Positions 7,639 through 16,477 are shown, counted from the stretch's first letter. The stretch: DNA of 64,000 bases from Polaromonas sp. (GCA_013297865.1 JAAFIP010000001.1:310001-374000); one strand, 5' to 3'. The notes: a model not told the origin generated them from the letters alone. Translations and numbers: made by a program.

Positions 7639-8607
7639 CTATTCCGGCTTGGCGCCCGAGTACTTCACCACTTCGCCCCAGCGCTTGATCTCGCTTTGCA
7701 CAAAGGCGCCAAACTCCTCAGGCGAGTTGCCCGCCATTTGCAGGCCCTCGCCCTCCAGCCGTTTGCGCACCTCAGGGCTGGCGATGGCCTGGCGGGCTGC
7801 ATCGTTCAAGCGGCGCGTCAGCTCGCTGCTCATGCGCGCCGGGCCAAACAGGCCAAACCAGGCGCTGGACTCAAAGCCCGGCAGCACCTCGGCAATGGCG
7901 GGCACATCGGGCATGGCAGGCAGGCGCTTGGCACTGGTCACGCCCAGCGCGCGCAGCTTGCCCGCCCTTACCTGCACCTGCGCGCCCACCATCGGCGCAA
8001 ACATCAGTTGCACCTGCCCGGCCATCACGTCGGCCAAAGCGGGCGCGGTGCCGCGATAAGGAATGTTGACAATAAACAGCCCAGCGCGCATCTTGAAAGC
8101 ATCACCCGCCATATGCAGTGACGAGCCAATGGAGCCCACCGCAAAATTGAGCTTGCCTGGCTGTGCCTTGGCGATGGCAATCAGTTCGCGCACGTCTTTG
8201 GCAGGAAAGCTGGGGTGCGCCACCAGCATAGACGGCGCAGTAGCCACCAGGCTGAGAGGCGTGAAGTCTTTGACGGGATCAAAAGGCAGGCTGGGGTATA
8301 GCGTGGCGTTGACGGCGTGGCTGGTAAAGCTCAGCAACAAGGTGTTGCCATCGGGCACGGCTTTGGCCACGGCATCAGCTGCAATATTGCCCCCAGCGCC
8401 AGGCTTGTTCTCCACCACGATAGTACGGTTCAAAATGCGCCCCATTTCTGCGGCCATGGCGCGTGCAATGGTGTCCGTACTGCCACCTGCGGGTACGCCT
8501 ACCAGCATTTTTATAGGTGTCGTTGTGGTTTGGGCGTTGGCTTTGGATGCTACTAATAGTGTAGCTGCCTGCGCGATATTTTTGAGGGCTGAGCGTCTGT
8601 TTTGCAT
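7639..8607 (-). CDS. Bug/TctC-type periplasmic solute-binding protein
   Basis: 322 residues from ATG 8607, chosen because AGGA lies 7 nt upstream and an export signal follows (ALKNIAQAATLLVASKANAQ). A GTG at 8622 is an alternative. The Bug signatures are present: VPAGGSTDTIARAMA near residue 30, VENKPGAGGNIAADAVA, and PYRGTAPALADVMAGQ in the C-terminal half. Bug proteins bind carboxylates in the periplasm and pass them to tripartite tricarboxylate transporters or to sensors. No TctA/TctB membrane genes are adjacent, so it may be an orphan receptor. It is followed directly by the dehydratase genes, which suggests that its ligand is their substrate or a precursor. Confidence 0.9.
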   Translation of the reverse strand: MQNRRSALKNIAQAATLLVASKANAQTTTTPIKMLVGVPAGGSTDTIARAMAAEMGRILNRTIVVENKPGAGGNIAADAVAKAVPDGNTLLLSFTSHAVNATLYPSLPFDPVKDFTPLSLVATAPSMLVAHPSFPAKDVRELIAIAKAQPGKLNFAVGSIGSSLHMAGDAFKMRAGLFIVNIPYRGTAPALADVMAGQVQLMFAPMVGAQVQVRAGKLRALGVTSAKRLPAMPDVPAIAEVLPGFESSAWFGLFGPARMSSELTRRLNDAARQAIASPEVRKRLEGEGLQMAGNSPEEFGAFVQSEIKRWGEVVKYSGAKPE

Positions 8608-8685
8608 GTCTTTCCTGCTCACGCTGTGTTTTCACGGTTGGCTTGTGTGCACGCGCTTTGGTTGCCACGCTGGTTACGCTTCGGG

Positions 8686-8755
8686 CGACAGAGCGTATGC
8701 GAATCGCCCTCATACTGGAGTACCAGAAATCGGTCGATTCGCATACGCTCTATCG
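8686..8755. repeat. Palindromic element A
   Basis: 21-bp arms (8686-8706 and 8735-8755) pair with one mismatch (GAGCGTATGCGAATCG and complement). The internal core, 8706-8736, is a 30/31 inverted match of the core of element C (8859-8889). Confidence 0.8.
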
Positions 8756-8767
8756 CCTGCACACAAG

Positions 8768-8827
8768 GCAGCGCGCTACCGGTAGTCGCCGACAAAGGCT
8801 GACAGGAAACTACCGGTAGCGCGCTGC
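8768..8827. repeat. Palindromic element B
   Basis: Perfect 19-bp arms (GCAGCGCGCTACCGGTAGT at 8768-8786 and its complement at 8809-8827) enclose a 22-nt loop. It sits between elements A and C. Confidence 0.85.
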
Positions 8828-8837
8828 GTTGGTTGCA

Positions 8838-8911
8838 CACAGTTAGGTGTTTGCCAGCCGACCGATTTCTGGTACCCCAGTATGAGGGCGGATGGCAAAC
8901 ACCTAACTGTG
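8838..8911. repeat. Palindromic element C
   Basis: Perfect 19-bp arms (CACAGTTAGGTGTTTGCCA at 8838-8856 and its complement at 8893-8911). Its core is the inverse of the element A core, so A and C can also pair around B. Confidence 0.85.
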
Positions 8912-9032
8912 CGTACGTAACCAAGCCACACAACCCCGGCTCCCCTTCTGCGCCCTCTGCGAATCCTCCGCGCCCTCTGCGTTCAAAAACTCCCCGCATT
9001 TCATGGTCTGTGACAGATACATAAGTCATACA

Positions 9033-9743
9033 TCACATCCCCAAATAAGCCCGCCGCAGCTCATCACTTTTCAACAAATCCCCAGAGCTGCCAGAAAACC
9101 GAATTACCCCGTTCTCCATCACATACGCCCGACTGGCCACCTCCAGCGACTGCGCTACGTTTTGCTCTACCAGCAAGATCGACAAACCATCCGCATGCAA
9201 CTGCCGAATCAGCGTAAACATCTCCTCCACCAACAGCGGCGACAGGCCCAGCGACGGTTCGTCCAATATCAACAGCTTGGGCTCTGCCATCAGCCCCCGC
9301 CCAATGGCCAGCATCTGCTGCTCGCCACCACTCATCGTGCCTGCCAGCTGCGTGATGCGCTCTTTCAAGCGCGGAAAAATGCCAAACACCCTGTCCAGAT
9401 TGGCAGCGCGCCGCTCGCGGGCGCGGGTAAACGAACCCAGCTCCAAATTTTCCAGCACCGACAGATTCGGAAAAATCTTGCGCCCCTCGGGCACCTGGAT
9501 CAAACCAGCTTTGACGACATCGCGGTAATGCGCGCCACTGAGGTCTTGCCCATCAAACTGCACGCTGCCGCCCCAGGCCTGGTAGATGCCGCACAACACA
9601 TTGTTCAGCGTGGTTTTGCCAGCGCCATTGCTGCCCAGCAGGGCTACTATTTCGCCTTGCTGGACCTGCAGGTCAACACCGCGCAGCACCTCCACTGCGC
9701 CGTAGCCACCACGCAAGCCTTCCATGTTGAGCAAGGCACTCAT
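9033..9743 (-). CDS. livF: Branched-chain amino acid-type ABC transporter, ATP-binding protein LivF
   Basis: 236 residues with Walker A GSNGAGKTT at about residues 38-46, the signature MSGGEQQML, and Walker B LLILDEPSLGLSP. Length and sequence fit LivF, the second ATPase of Liv/HAAT importers. The start overlaps the LivG stop by 4 bp. It is the last gene of the transporter set (livK, livH, livM, livG, livF). Liv-type systems also import urea, aromatic acids and amides, so the substrate here need not be an amino acid; the adjacent catabolic genes suggest a related acid or cyclic amide. Confidence 0.92.
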   Translation of the reverse strand: MSALLNMEGLRGGYGAVEVLRGVDLQVQQGEIVALLGSNGAGKTTLNNVLCGIYQAWGGSVQFDGQDLSGAHYRDVVKAGLIQVPEGRKIFPNLSVLENLELGSFTRARERRAANLDRVFGIFPRLKERITQLAGTMSGGEQQMLAIGRGLMAEPKLLILDEPSLGLSPLLVEEMFTLIRQLHADGLSILLVEQNVAQSLEVASRAYVMENGVIRFSGSSGDLLKSDELRRAYLGM

Positions 9744-10489
9744 GCTGCCACCTTGCGCAGCTTGGCCGCCGTGCCGTGGCCAAGGTAGGCCTCAATCACG
9801 GCGTCGTTGGAGGTGATCTGCGATGGCGATCCCTGGGCGATCAGCTGCCCTTGCGCCAGCACCCACACATGCTCGGCCAGATTCATCACCGCCTGCATCA
9901 CATGTTCGATCATCAGCACCGTCACCCCGGCCTGCGCAATGCTGCGCACCACGGGAATCATCTCGGCAATCTCCTGCGGGTTCAGCCCGGCCAGCACTTC
10001 GTCCAGCAGCAGCAGCTGGGGCCGGGTGGCCAGGGCGCGTGCCAGCTCCAGGCGCTTGCGGCCAGCCACGGTCAGGTCAGCGGCAGGTTTGTCGAGCTGG
10101 CTGGTCAAACCCACCTGGGCGGCCACCACCTCGGCGGCGGCCAAGGCAGCTTGCCGGCGCGGCTCGTGCAGATGTGCACCCACCGCAATATTTTCTCGCA
10201 CCGTCTGCGACGCAAATGGCTGCACGATCTGAAAGGTGCGCGCCATGCCAGCACGGGCATTGAGGTCAGGCGCACGGCCCGTGATGTCCTGCCCGTTGAA
10301 CACTACACTGCCACTGTCGGGCGTGATAAAGCCCGACATCAGCGCAAACAGCGTGGTCTTGCCTGCGCCATTGGGGCCGATCAGTGCCGTCAGGCTGCCG
10401 CGCGGCACGGCCAGGCTGACGTTTTGCACGGCCTTGAGACCACCAAAACTTTTGGACACTGCCGTCAGTGTGAGCGAATCAGCGCTCAT
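9740..10489 (-). CDS. livG: Branched-chain amino acid-type ABC transporter, ATP-binding protein LivG
   Basis: 249 residues from ATG 10489. A longer frame to 10534 lies within livM and reads as non-family sequence, so it was not used. Walker A is GPNGAGKTTLF and Walker B LLLLDEVLAGLNP; the signature segment is TVAGRKRLELARAL, as is usual for LivG, which lacks the canonical LSGGQ. The C-terminal stretch VIEAYLGHG is LivG-like. The start overlaps the end of livM by about 11 bp and the stop overlaps livF, indicating tight operon packing. It energises import together with LivF at the inner face of the membrane. Confidence 0.92.
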   Translation of the reverse strand: MSADSLTLTAVSKSFGGLKAVQNVSLAVPRGSLTALIGPNGAGKTTLFALMSGFITPDSGSVVFNGQDITGRAPDLNARAGMARTFQIVQPFASQTVRENIAVGAHLHEPRRQAALAAAEVVAAQVGLTSQLDKPAADLTVAGRKRLELARALATRPQLLLLDEVLAGLNPQEIAEMIPVVRSIAQAGVTVLMIEHVMQAVMNLAEHVWVLAQGQLIAQGSPSQITSNDAVIEAYLGHGTAAKLRKVAA

Positions 10490-11474
10490 GCTGCCTGCCC
10501 TTCCACAGCTCGCGCACGCTGCGCCCCAGCCCACCTATGCCGCGTGGTGCAAACATCACCATCAGCACCAGCACGCTGCCGTAAATCACCATATTGATGC
10601 CCGGCAGTTGCCCGAACAGATTGCGTGTCACATCGGCCAGCACATGCAGCGCCAGCGCGCCCAAAATCGGTCCCCACAGCGTGCCCATGCCGCCCACAAT
10701 CGCCCCGACCAGCGCCTCTACCGAGGTGTGGGCACCGTAGGCAATGCCGGGGTCGATGTACTGGAACACCTGCACATAAAACGCACCTGCCGCGCCCATG
10801 AACCCGCCAGACAGCGCAATAGCCCCCAGCTTGACCTTGAACAGGCTGACACCCACAGCCCGCGCAGCGTCTTCGTTGTCGCGCACGGCCTGCAGGTAGG
10901 CGCCAAAGCGCGAATGCTTGAGCCAGCAGGTCACCAACAAGGCCAGCACCACCAGGGCCAGCACCAGCATGGCATAGCCACGGCGCGAGCCAAACTGCAT
11001 GTTGGCAAACCCCTCCTGCAAAGGCAGCATCAGCCCTACGCCCGCGCCGGTGAAAGGCACGGACAGGGCAAGAATGCGAAACACCTCGGCAAAAGCCAGG
11101 GTGACCAAGGCAAAGTAGGAGCCCTTCAAACCGTAGCGAAAACTCAGCGCACCGACAAAAACACCTACCGCGCAGCTAACCATCACGGCCAGAGGCAAAG
11201 CTAGCCAGGGATTCATGCCCCACTGCATCTGCGCAATCGCCTGTACATAGGCCCCTGTGCCAAAAAACAGCGCATGGCCAAACGAAAACTGCCCGCCATA
11301 GCCCCCCAGAATATTCCATGCCTGGGCCAGCAGCGCAGCATACAAAGCCATCATCACAAAGTTGAGCGCCACGCCCGACGACAGTACTTGCAGCAACAGG
11401 GCAAGTGCTGTGGCAAACAGTGCGATGTGCAGCAGCTCTTTCTGCAAAGCACCCATGCGCGGTGTCGCTTTCAT
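10479..11474 (-). CDS. livM: Branched-chain amino acid-type ABC transporter permease LivM
   Basis: 331 residues, about eight to ten membrane segments, with the family motifs AQAWNILGGYGGQFSFGHA near residues 49-67 and the EAA-type loop region AARAVGVSLFKVKLGAIALS. It forms the inner-membrane pore with LivH. It overlaps livH by 4 bp at its start and livG at its end. Nothing is missing. Confidence 0.92.
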   Translation of the reverse strand: MKATPRMGALQKELLHIALFATALALLLQVLSSGVALNFVMMALYAALLAQAWNILGGYGGQFSFGHALFFGTGAYVQAIAQMQWGMNPWLALPLAVMVSCAVGVFVGALSFRYGLKGSYFALVTLAFAEVFRILALSVPFTGAGVGLMLPLQEGFANMQFGSRRGYAMLVLALVVLALLVTCWLKHSRFGAYLQAVRDNEDAARAVGVSLFKVKLGAIALSGGFMGAAGAFYVQVFQYIDPGIAYGAHTSVEALVGAIVGGMGTLWGPILGALALHVLADVTRNLFGQLPGINMVIYGSVLVLMVMFAPRGIGGLGRSVRELWKGRQHER

Positions 11475-12355
11475 GCCTTAGCTCCAAACAGGCCCTGGGG
11501 CTTGAACAGCAGCACCGCAATAAAAATCAGAAAAATGCCAATCTGCCCCAGTGACTCACCCAGCAACAGGCCGCCCAGTGACTCCACCACACCAATGATC
11601 AAACCACCCAGCAGAGCGCCCGCAAAGCTGCCCATGCCGCCCAGCACCACAATGGTGAAAGCCACCAGCACAAAGCCGTTGCCCACCTGCGGGTTCACAT
11701 AGTACGCAGGCAACAAAAAGCAGGCCGCAGCGCCCAGGCAAGCCAGGCCAATGCCAAAGCTCATGGCATACACATGGTCCACATCAATACCCATCAGTTT
11801 GGCACCGTGCTTTTCTTTGGCCACTGCGCGGATGGCGCGGCCCAGGTCGGTGCGGCTCACCACCCAGATCAACACCGCCGAAGTCACCAAAGCACCCGCA
11901 AAGGCCACCAGCTTGGGCAGCGCAATCATGGCCTGCGCAAAGCCCAGGTTAATCGGCACGGTAGTCAAGGTGTAGGCCGTTTCGATGGATCGTGTATCTG
12001 ATTTGAAAAACAGCAGCGCCAGGTTTTCCATCACGATCGACAGGCCCAGCGTCACCAGCAAAATATTCTCATCTTTGCCGTGGCTGGCCCGGTTGATCAC
12101 CCCGCGCTGCAAGGCATACCCCAACACAAACATGCCCGGCACCACCATCGGCAGCGCCATATACGGATCAATCCCCAGCCGCTCCTTGAGCAGATACACG
12201 GCATACAGCGCCAACATCAACGCTGCGCCATGGGCGAAGTTGATGATGTGCAACACGCCGTAGATCAGCGTCAGCCCCAACGCAATCAAGGCATAAACTG
12301 CACCGGTGGTGAGGCCGTTGAGGATGGAGGGGAAAAGGATCCCTGGGTCTAGCAT
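11471..12355 (-). CDS. livH: Branched-chain amino acid-type ABC transporter permease LivH
   Basis: 294 residues, multiple membrane segments, with the LivH opening NGLTTGAVYALIALGLTLIY at residues 13-32 and the cytoplasmic loop LMGIDVDHVYAMSFGIG. It pairs with LivM. The receptor gene livK lies upstream across a 232-bp gap containing a long inverted repeat. That gap may set a lower level for the membrane and ATPase genes than for the receptor, as is common in such operons (inference). Confidence 0.92.
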   Translation of the reverse strand: MLDPGILFPSILNGLTTGAVYALIALGLTLIYGVLHIINFAHGAALMLALYAVYLLKERLGIDPYMALPMVVPGMFVLGYALQRGVINRASHGKDENILLVTLGLSIVMENLALLFFKSDTRSIETAYTLTTVPINLGFAQAMIALPKLVAFAGALVTSAVLIWVVSRTDLGRAIRAVAKEKHGAKLMGIDVDHVYAMSFGIGLACLGAAACFLLPAYYVNPQVGNGFVLVAFTIVVLGGMGSFAGALLGGLIIGVVESLGGLLLGESLGQIGIFLIFIAVLLFKPQGLFGAKA

Positions 12356-12388
12356 GGTTTATTTCTTGGTACAGGGGGAGGAAGACAG

Positions 12389-12544
12389 GCCGCGAAGGAC
12401 GCGAAAGTTACGCGAAGGACGCGAAAAAGAAAATACAAAAATGATTAAAATCTTTATCAATAAATCAAAAAAATCATACTTTCGAAATTTTCTTCTTTGG
12501 CTGTTCTTTCGCGCCTTTCGCGTAAATTTCGCGTCCTTCGCGGC
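12389..12544. repeat. Long inverted repeat of GCGAAGGACGCGAAA units between livK and livH
   Basis: Arms 12389-12426 and 12507-12544 are 38-bp imperfect inverted repeats rich in GCGAAGGACGCGAAA and its complement; within each arm the unit recurs. An AT-rich 80-bp loop lies between them. A GGTACC pair follows at about 12546-12562. It could form a stable hairpin in the livKHMGF transcript and limit read-through from the receptor gene. Confidence 0.75.
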
Positions 12545-12587
12545 CGGTACCCGAATTGGTACCCGCCCCCGTCCTAAGCCAACTACA

Positions 12588-13811
12588 TCACCCCTTCAAA
12601 GGGAAAATAGGATCAATCTCGCGGTAGTCGCGCGGCACGATCACTTTGATGTCGCCCTTGTACACCTGCGTCATCAGTGGCTGGGCCCCTTGGTTCTGGC
12701 CGTTGACAAACTTGGTCGCGCCGTACGGCATGATGTGGTCGGAGAAGGTGCTTTTCTCCAGCGCGTCAATGATGGCGGCGCGGTCTGCCGACTTGGCGCG
12801 CTCCAGGGCGTCGCCCAGCAGGCGCATCGCCGTGTAGGCCATGAAAATTTCGTAGCTGAAGAACAGGCCCTTGGCTTCCACACGCTTCTTTAGTTCAGCG
12901 CTGCGCTTGTCTTTGGGGTTGAACCAGTGGTTGCAGTCGATGATGCCATTGGCTGCTTCGGGGAATTCCTTGACGAACTTGTAGCTTGATGCCGCACCGC
13001 CCAGCACCGAGTAAATCGCCTTGGGCGATACTTTTTGCTGCTGCATTGTGCGCACCAAGAGGGCGTATTCGTTGTAGTAGTTGGCGGGGATGACGATGTC
13101 GGGGTTGACCGATTTCATGCGCAGCACGATGTTGTTGAAGTCGCGCGTGGGGTTGGCGTGCTTGATGACTTCTTTGACTTCGTAGCCGTAGCCTGGCAGC
13201 TCGCGGGCGAGCAGGTTGGCTGTGCCGGTGCCAAACAGCGACTCTTCGTGAATGATCATCACCGTCTTGGCCGGCTTGCCGGCTGCGCTGTTGAGCACAT
13301 GCAGGTTAGCTACCGCCACCTCGGCACATTTGCGGTAGCCCGGGCCAAAGCGGAAGGTGTTTTTCAGGCCGCGTTCGACAATCTGGTCGGCCACACCCAC
13401 GTCCACCACATGCGGCAGGTTGTATTTGGCAGCGGCCTGTGTGGTGGCCAGACAGATGGCTGATGCAAAAGCACCGACCACGGCCGATACACCGGCTTCG
13501 TTCATCTTTTCAATCTCAGCCGCGCCCGCTTGCGGTGTGGACTGCGCATCGCCGAGCAGCGCTTCGATTTTTGCGCCACCCATGGAGCGGATGCCAGTTT
13601 TGTTGATGTCTTCAATCGCCATCATCACGCCCTCGCGGCACTGCTGGCCCGAGTAAGCCAGCGCGCCGGTGACGGGGTGCAGCACGCCAATCTTGATCGG
13701 CTTGGTCTGCGCGCCGCCCACCAGCGGGAAGGCCAGTGTGGACGCCGCCGCGGCGGTTTGCGCCACAAAGGTGCGGCGATTGGTGGATGGGTGATTTGTC
13801 TTATGGGTCAT
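12588..13811 (-). CDS. livK: Periplasmic ABC substrate-binding protein (LivK/urea-amide type)
   Basis: 407 residues with a twin-arginine-like or Sec signal (NRRTFVAQTAAAASTLAFPL, cleaved near GGAQ) and the Peripla_BP_6 fold start IKIGVLHPVTGALAYSGQQ. AGGAG lies just upstream of ATG 13811. It delivers the substrate to LivHMGF. It lies 22 bp downstream of the GntR gene and is probably in the same transcript, so the regulator is likely controlled by, or responds to, the transported compound. The exact ligand cannot be read from sequence. Confidence 0.88.
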   Translation of the reverse strand: MTHKTNHPSTNRRTFVAQTAAAASTLAFPLVGGAQTKPIKIGVLHPVTGALAYSGQQCREGVMMAIEDINKTGIRSMGGAKIEALLGDAQSTPQAGAAEIEKMNEAGVSAVVGAFASAICLATTQAAAKYNLPHVVDVGVADQIVERGLKNTFRFGPGYRKCAEVAVANLHVLNSAAGKPAKTVMIIHEESLFGTGTANLLARELPGYGYEVKEVIKHANPTRDFNNIVLRMKSVNPDIVIPANYYNEYALLVRTMQQQKVSPKAIYSVLGGAASSYKFVKEFPEAANGIIDCNHWFNPKDKRSAELKKRVEAKGLFFSYEIFMAYTAMRLLGDALERAKSADRAAIIDALEKSTFSDHIMPYGATKFVNGQNQGAQPLMTQVYKGDIKVIVPRDYREIDPIFPLKG

Positions 13812-13832
13812 GGTTTGTCTCCTGTGAAAAAT

Positions 13833-14633
13833 TCAATGAAAATGTGCCGATAGCTCTTTGCTGACCCACACCTTGGCGTCAATATCGCCTACGCGGGACA
13901 ACTGCATGACGTACTCATAGCGGTCAGGCCGGTACAGTCCGTGCAGCCACTGCACGGGTCTTTCCTGCACATCAAAAATCAGGCGCCGCACAGCCAGCAA
14001 GGCGCTGCCCACGGCGATGTCCAGATGCTGGGCCAGTTGCGCGTCGGCCAGCCTGGCCGAGAGGGTTTGCTCCGCGCGGCCCACTTGCACGCCCGCTTCT
14101 TCCAGCAACAGCAAAATAGGTTTTTTGGCCAGCTCTTTGCGACCAAAATGCGCGCCAATGGCTTGGGGAATATAAGTGGTGATGTGCGAGAAAGGCCCGG
14201 CCTTGGTACTGCGCACTCGAACCGCCTTTTGCACACCCTCGCCTGCGCCGATGCGCAGCGCTTGCGCCACTTCAGCGGTGGCTGCGATGTGCTGCACGTC
14301 CAGTACTTTGACCGAGGTGGCCAGACCCATGGTGACCAGGTTTTCCAGCAGGCCGGTCAATTGCGCCTTGCGCGGGCCCGCCTGGAACTTTTCGGCGTTG
14401 GAGGCCAGCGATGCCGCCTGCATGGGGCGCGTGCCTCGGCCTGGCTCTCGGCTGATCAAACCCTCGGCGGCCAGCTGCTCCAGCGCGCGGCGCACCGTCA
14501 CCCGGGCTACGCCAAACTGCTGCTGCAGTGCCAGCTCGCTGGGCAAACCGGCCTGAAACCGCCCCTCACACACCTGCTCACGCAGGACCAGGTAGACCTG
14601 ATGGTATTTGGGCAGGGGCATGACAGCGGACAT
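13833..14633 (-). CDS. GntR family regulator, HutC subfamily (wHTH and UTRA domain)
   Basis: 266 residues. N-terminal winged helix at about 8-75 with the GntR motif LPSELALQQQFGVARVTVRR, followed by a UTRA effector domain (residues ~95-255) with GVQKAVRVRSTKAGPFSHIT and the PVQWLHGLYRPDRYEY strand pattern. HutC-type members respond to small carboxylates or sugars. It is the first gene of the minus-strand transport/catabolic block; an inverted repeat 18 bp upstream of its start is a likely operator. Confidence 0.88.
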   Translation of the reverse strand: MSAVMPLPKYHQVYLVLREQVCEGRFQAGLPSELALQQQFGVARVTVRRALEQLAAEGLISREPGRGTRPMQAASLASNAEKFQAGPRKAQLTGLLENLVTMGLATSVKVLDVQHIAATAEVAQALRIGAGEGVQKAVRVRSTKAGPFSHITTYIPQAIGAHFGRKELAKKPILLLLEEAGVQVGRAEQTLSARLADAQLAQHLDIAVGSALLAVRRLIFDVQERPVQWLHGLYRPDRYEYVMQLSRVGDIDAKVWVSKELSAHFH

Positions 14634-14650
14634 GCCAAGTTTGTAAAACA

Positions 14651-14674
14651 GTCTTATTGTTCTGTCAATAGGAC
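14651..14674. promoter_or_regulatory. Candidate GntR operator
   Basis: An inverted repeat, GTCTTATTG then TTCTGT then CAATAGGAC, with 8 of 9 bases pairing in each arm. It lies 18 bp upstream of the GntR start codon, the usual place for an autoregulatory site. No second copy was noticed upstream of the other genes of the block. Confidence 0.45.
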
Positions 14675-14728
14675 AAACATGGCTGATGCTGCAGAATCCT
14701 TCACCCGTACTGGCTCAGGCGGGAAAGC

Positions 14729-15091
14729 TCAATAGTCGCGTTTACGGCTGGTGGCCTTGCTGTTGCGCATGGGGCCGACAATGCGGCGCATCAGCTTGAG
14801 CAGCAGCAAGATGACCACAGCGCCAGCAATGGAGAGCAGCAGCGCGCTCAGGGTGAATTGGGTGTTGTTGACCACGCCGTTGTTGAACTGGGCGGCAACA
14901 AAATCGCCACCAATGAAGGCACCAAACATGCCCACCAGTACGTTTTCAACTGTGGAGGTATGCGTAGATGCGCTGGCCATGCGGCTAAATAGCCAGCCGA
15001 TGGCAGCGCCGACGGCGCACCAGATAAAGGGATTGATAACGTACTCCAACGAGATTAATCGCTTGATACTGACAGGTATTGCTGCATTCAC
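14729..15091 (-). CDS. GlsB/YeaQ/YmgE-like small membrane protein
   Basis: 120 residues with three hydrophobic segments (about 20-40, 48-66, 78-100) and the family-like glycine motif VGMFGAFIGGDF. The transglycosylase-associated protein family (GlsB/YeaQ/YmgE) is usually about 85 residues and stress-related; this one has an extra N-terminal segment and a basic tail. No partner gene is evident. It converges on the upstream end of the GntR gene with an 95-bp gap. Confidence 0.6.
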   Translation of the reverse strand: MNAAIPVSIKRLISLEYVINPFIWCAVGAAIGWLFSRMASASTHTSTVENVLVGMFGAFIGGDFVAAQFNNGVVNNTQFTLSALLLSIAGAVVILLLLKLMRRIVGPMRNSKATSRKRDY

Positions 15092-15259
15092 CTAATGGCA
15101 TGGGGCGATACCCCTGTTTTGCGCTGCCTGGCCCCGTGCAACGTCCGGCAGCCAGTCGTGGAGCAAGACCGTCATTTCAGAATACTTGACATTTAAAGTA
15201 TCTTGTCAAAGGCGGTTAAACTGAGACAATGCAGACTATCTGATACCAAGGAACGATGT

Positions 15260-16477
15260 ATGAAACGCGACGCCCTCCCCACCAAAGCTGTTTTTGACTG
15301 GCAAGACCCGTTTTTGCTGCGCGAGCAACTGAGCGAGGACGAGCGCGCGGTGCAGGAAGCCGCGCACCAGTTTTGCCAGGAGAAGCTGCAAACCCGCGTG
15401 CTGATGGCCGCGCGGCACGAAAAGTTTGACCGCGAGATCATGAACGAAGCGGGGGCCATGGGCTTTCTGGGCTCCACCATCGAAGGCTATGGCTGCGCGG
15501 GGCTGAACTACGTGAGCTATGGCCTGGTGGCCCGCGAGGTAGAGCGCGTGGACAGCGGCTACCGCAGCGCCATCAGCGTGCAAAGCTCGCTGGTAATGCA
15601 CCCGATCAACGAATACGGTTCGGAGGCGCAGCGCCAAAAATACTTGCCCAAGCTCGCTACCGGTGAATGGGTCGGCTGCTTCGGCCTGACGGAGCCTAAC
15701 CATGGCTCTGACCCAGCCAGCATGATCACCCGCGCCAAGCCTGTGGACGGCGGCTTTATCGTCAAGGGCGCCAAGATGTGGATCACCAACTCGCCGATTG
15801 CCGACGTGTTTGTGGTCTGGGCCAAGCTGGAAGACCCCGATGGCAAGGTGGGTGGCCAAGAGGCCATCCGCGGCTTCGTGCTCGAAAAAGGCATGAAGGG
15901 CCTGACAGCCCCCAAGATCGAAGGCAAGATGAGCCTGCGCGCCAGCATCACCGGTGAGATTGTGATGGACGACGTGTTTGTGCCCGAGGCCAACCTGCTG
16001 CCCAATGTGAGCGGCCTCAAGGGCCCGTTTGGGTGCCTTAACAAGGCGCGTTACGGCATTGCCTGGGGCGCATTAGGCGCAGCAGAGTTCTGCTGGCAAG
16101 CAGCCCGCCAATACACTTTGGATCGTCAGCAGTTTGGCCGCCCGCTGGCGCAAAACCAGCTGATCCAGAAAAAGCTGGCCGACATGCAAACCGAAATCAC
16201 CCTGGGCCTGCAGGCCTGCCTGCGCGTGGGCCGGCTGATGGACGAAGGCAAGGCCGTGCCCGAGATGATCAGCCTGATCAAACGCAACAGCTGCGGCAAA
16301 GCCCTGGACATCGCCCGCCTGGCCCGCGACATGCACGGCGGCAACGGCATCCACGACGAATACCACGTCATCCGCCACATGATCAACCTGGAAACCGTCA
16401 ACACCTACGAAGGCACACACGACGTGCACGCGCTGATTCTGGGCCGTGCGCAGACGGGGCTGCAGGCGTTTTATTGA
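15260..16477 (+). CDS. gcdH: Glutaryl-CoA dehydrogenase (acyl-CoA dehydrogenase family)
   Basis: 405 residues from ATG 15260, chosen because AAGGA lies 8 nt upstream; an in-frame ATG 57 bp earlier has no such site. It shows acyl-CoA dehydrogenase motifs: [33 protein letters not shown], and the C-terminal region with [20 protein letters not shown] then [20 protein letters not shown]. The Glu in TYEGTHD is the catalytic base of glutaryl-CoA dehydrogenase. The enzyme oxidatively decarboxylates glutaryl-CoA to crotonyl-CoA in lysine, tryptophan or aromatic acid breakdown. It stands alone, followed by a thioesterase; no CoA-transferase is adjacent. Confidence 0.9.
   Translation: MKRDALPTKAVFDWQDPFLLREQLSEDERAVQEAAHQFCQEKLQTRVLMAARHEKFDREIMNEAGAMGFLGSTIEGYGCAGLNYVSYGLVAREVERVDSGYRSAISVQSSLVMHPINEYGSEAQRQKYLPKLATGEWVGCFGLTEPNHGSDPASMITRAKPVDGGFIVKGAKMWITNSPIADVFVVWAKLEDPDGKVGGQEAIRGFVLEKGMKGLTAPKIEGKMSLRASITGEIVMDDVFVPEANLLPNVSGLKGPFGCLNKARYGIAWGALGAAEFCWQAARQYTLDRQQFGRPLAQNQLIQKKLADMQTEITLGLQACLRVGRLMDEGKAVPEMISLIKRNSCGKALDIARLARDMHGGNGIHDEYHVIRHMINLETVNTYEGTHDVHALILGRAQTGLQAFY

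Larger units (their letters stand above)
8608..9032. other. Intergenic region with three nested palindromic elements
   Basis: About 425 bp separating the ABC transporter genes from the Bug/dehydratase genes. No credible gene. It holds three stem-loops in a row (8686-8755, 8768-8827, 8838-8911), then a pyrimidine-rich stretch with two CGCCCTCTGCG units around 8950-8982. The stem-loops may separate two transcription units or act as processing or terminator sites. Confidence 0.7.

Noticed and set aside
8549-8595. Possible degenerate copy of the dispersed repeat in the Bug signal-peptide region
   Set aside because: Shares TAGCTGC and CGCGATATT but differs elsewhere; could be chance in Ala-rich coding DNA. 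A weaker resemblance at 2880-2910 was dropped for the same reason.
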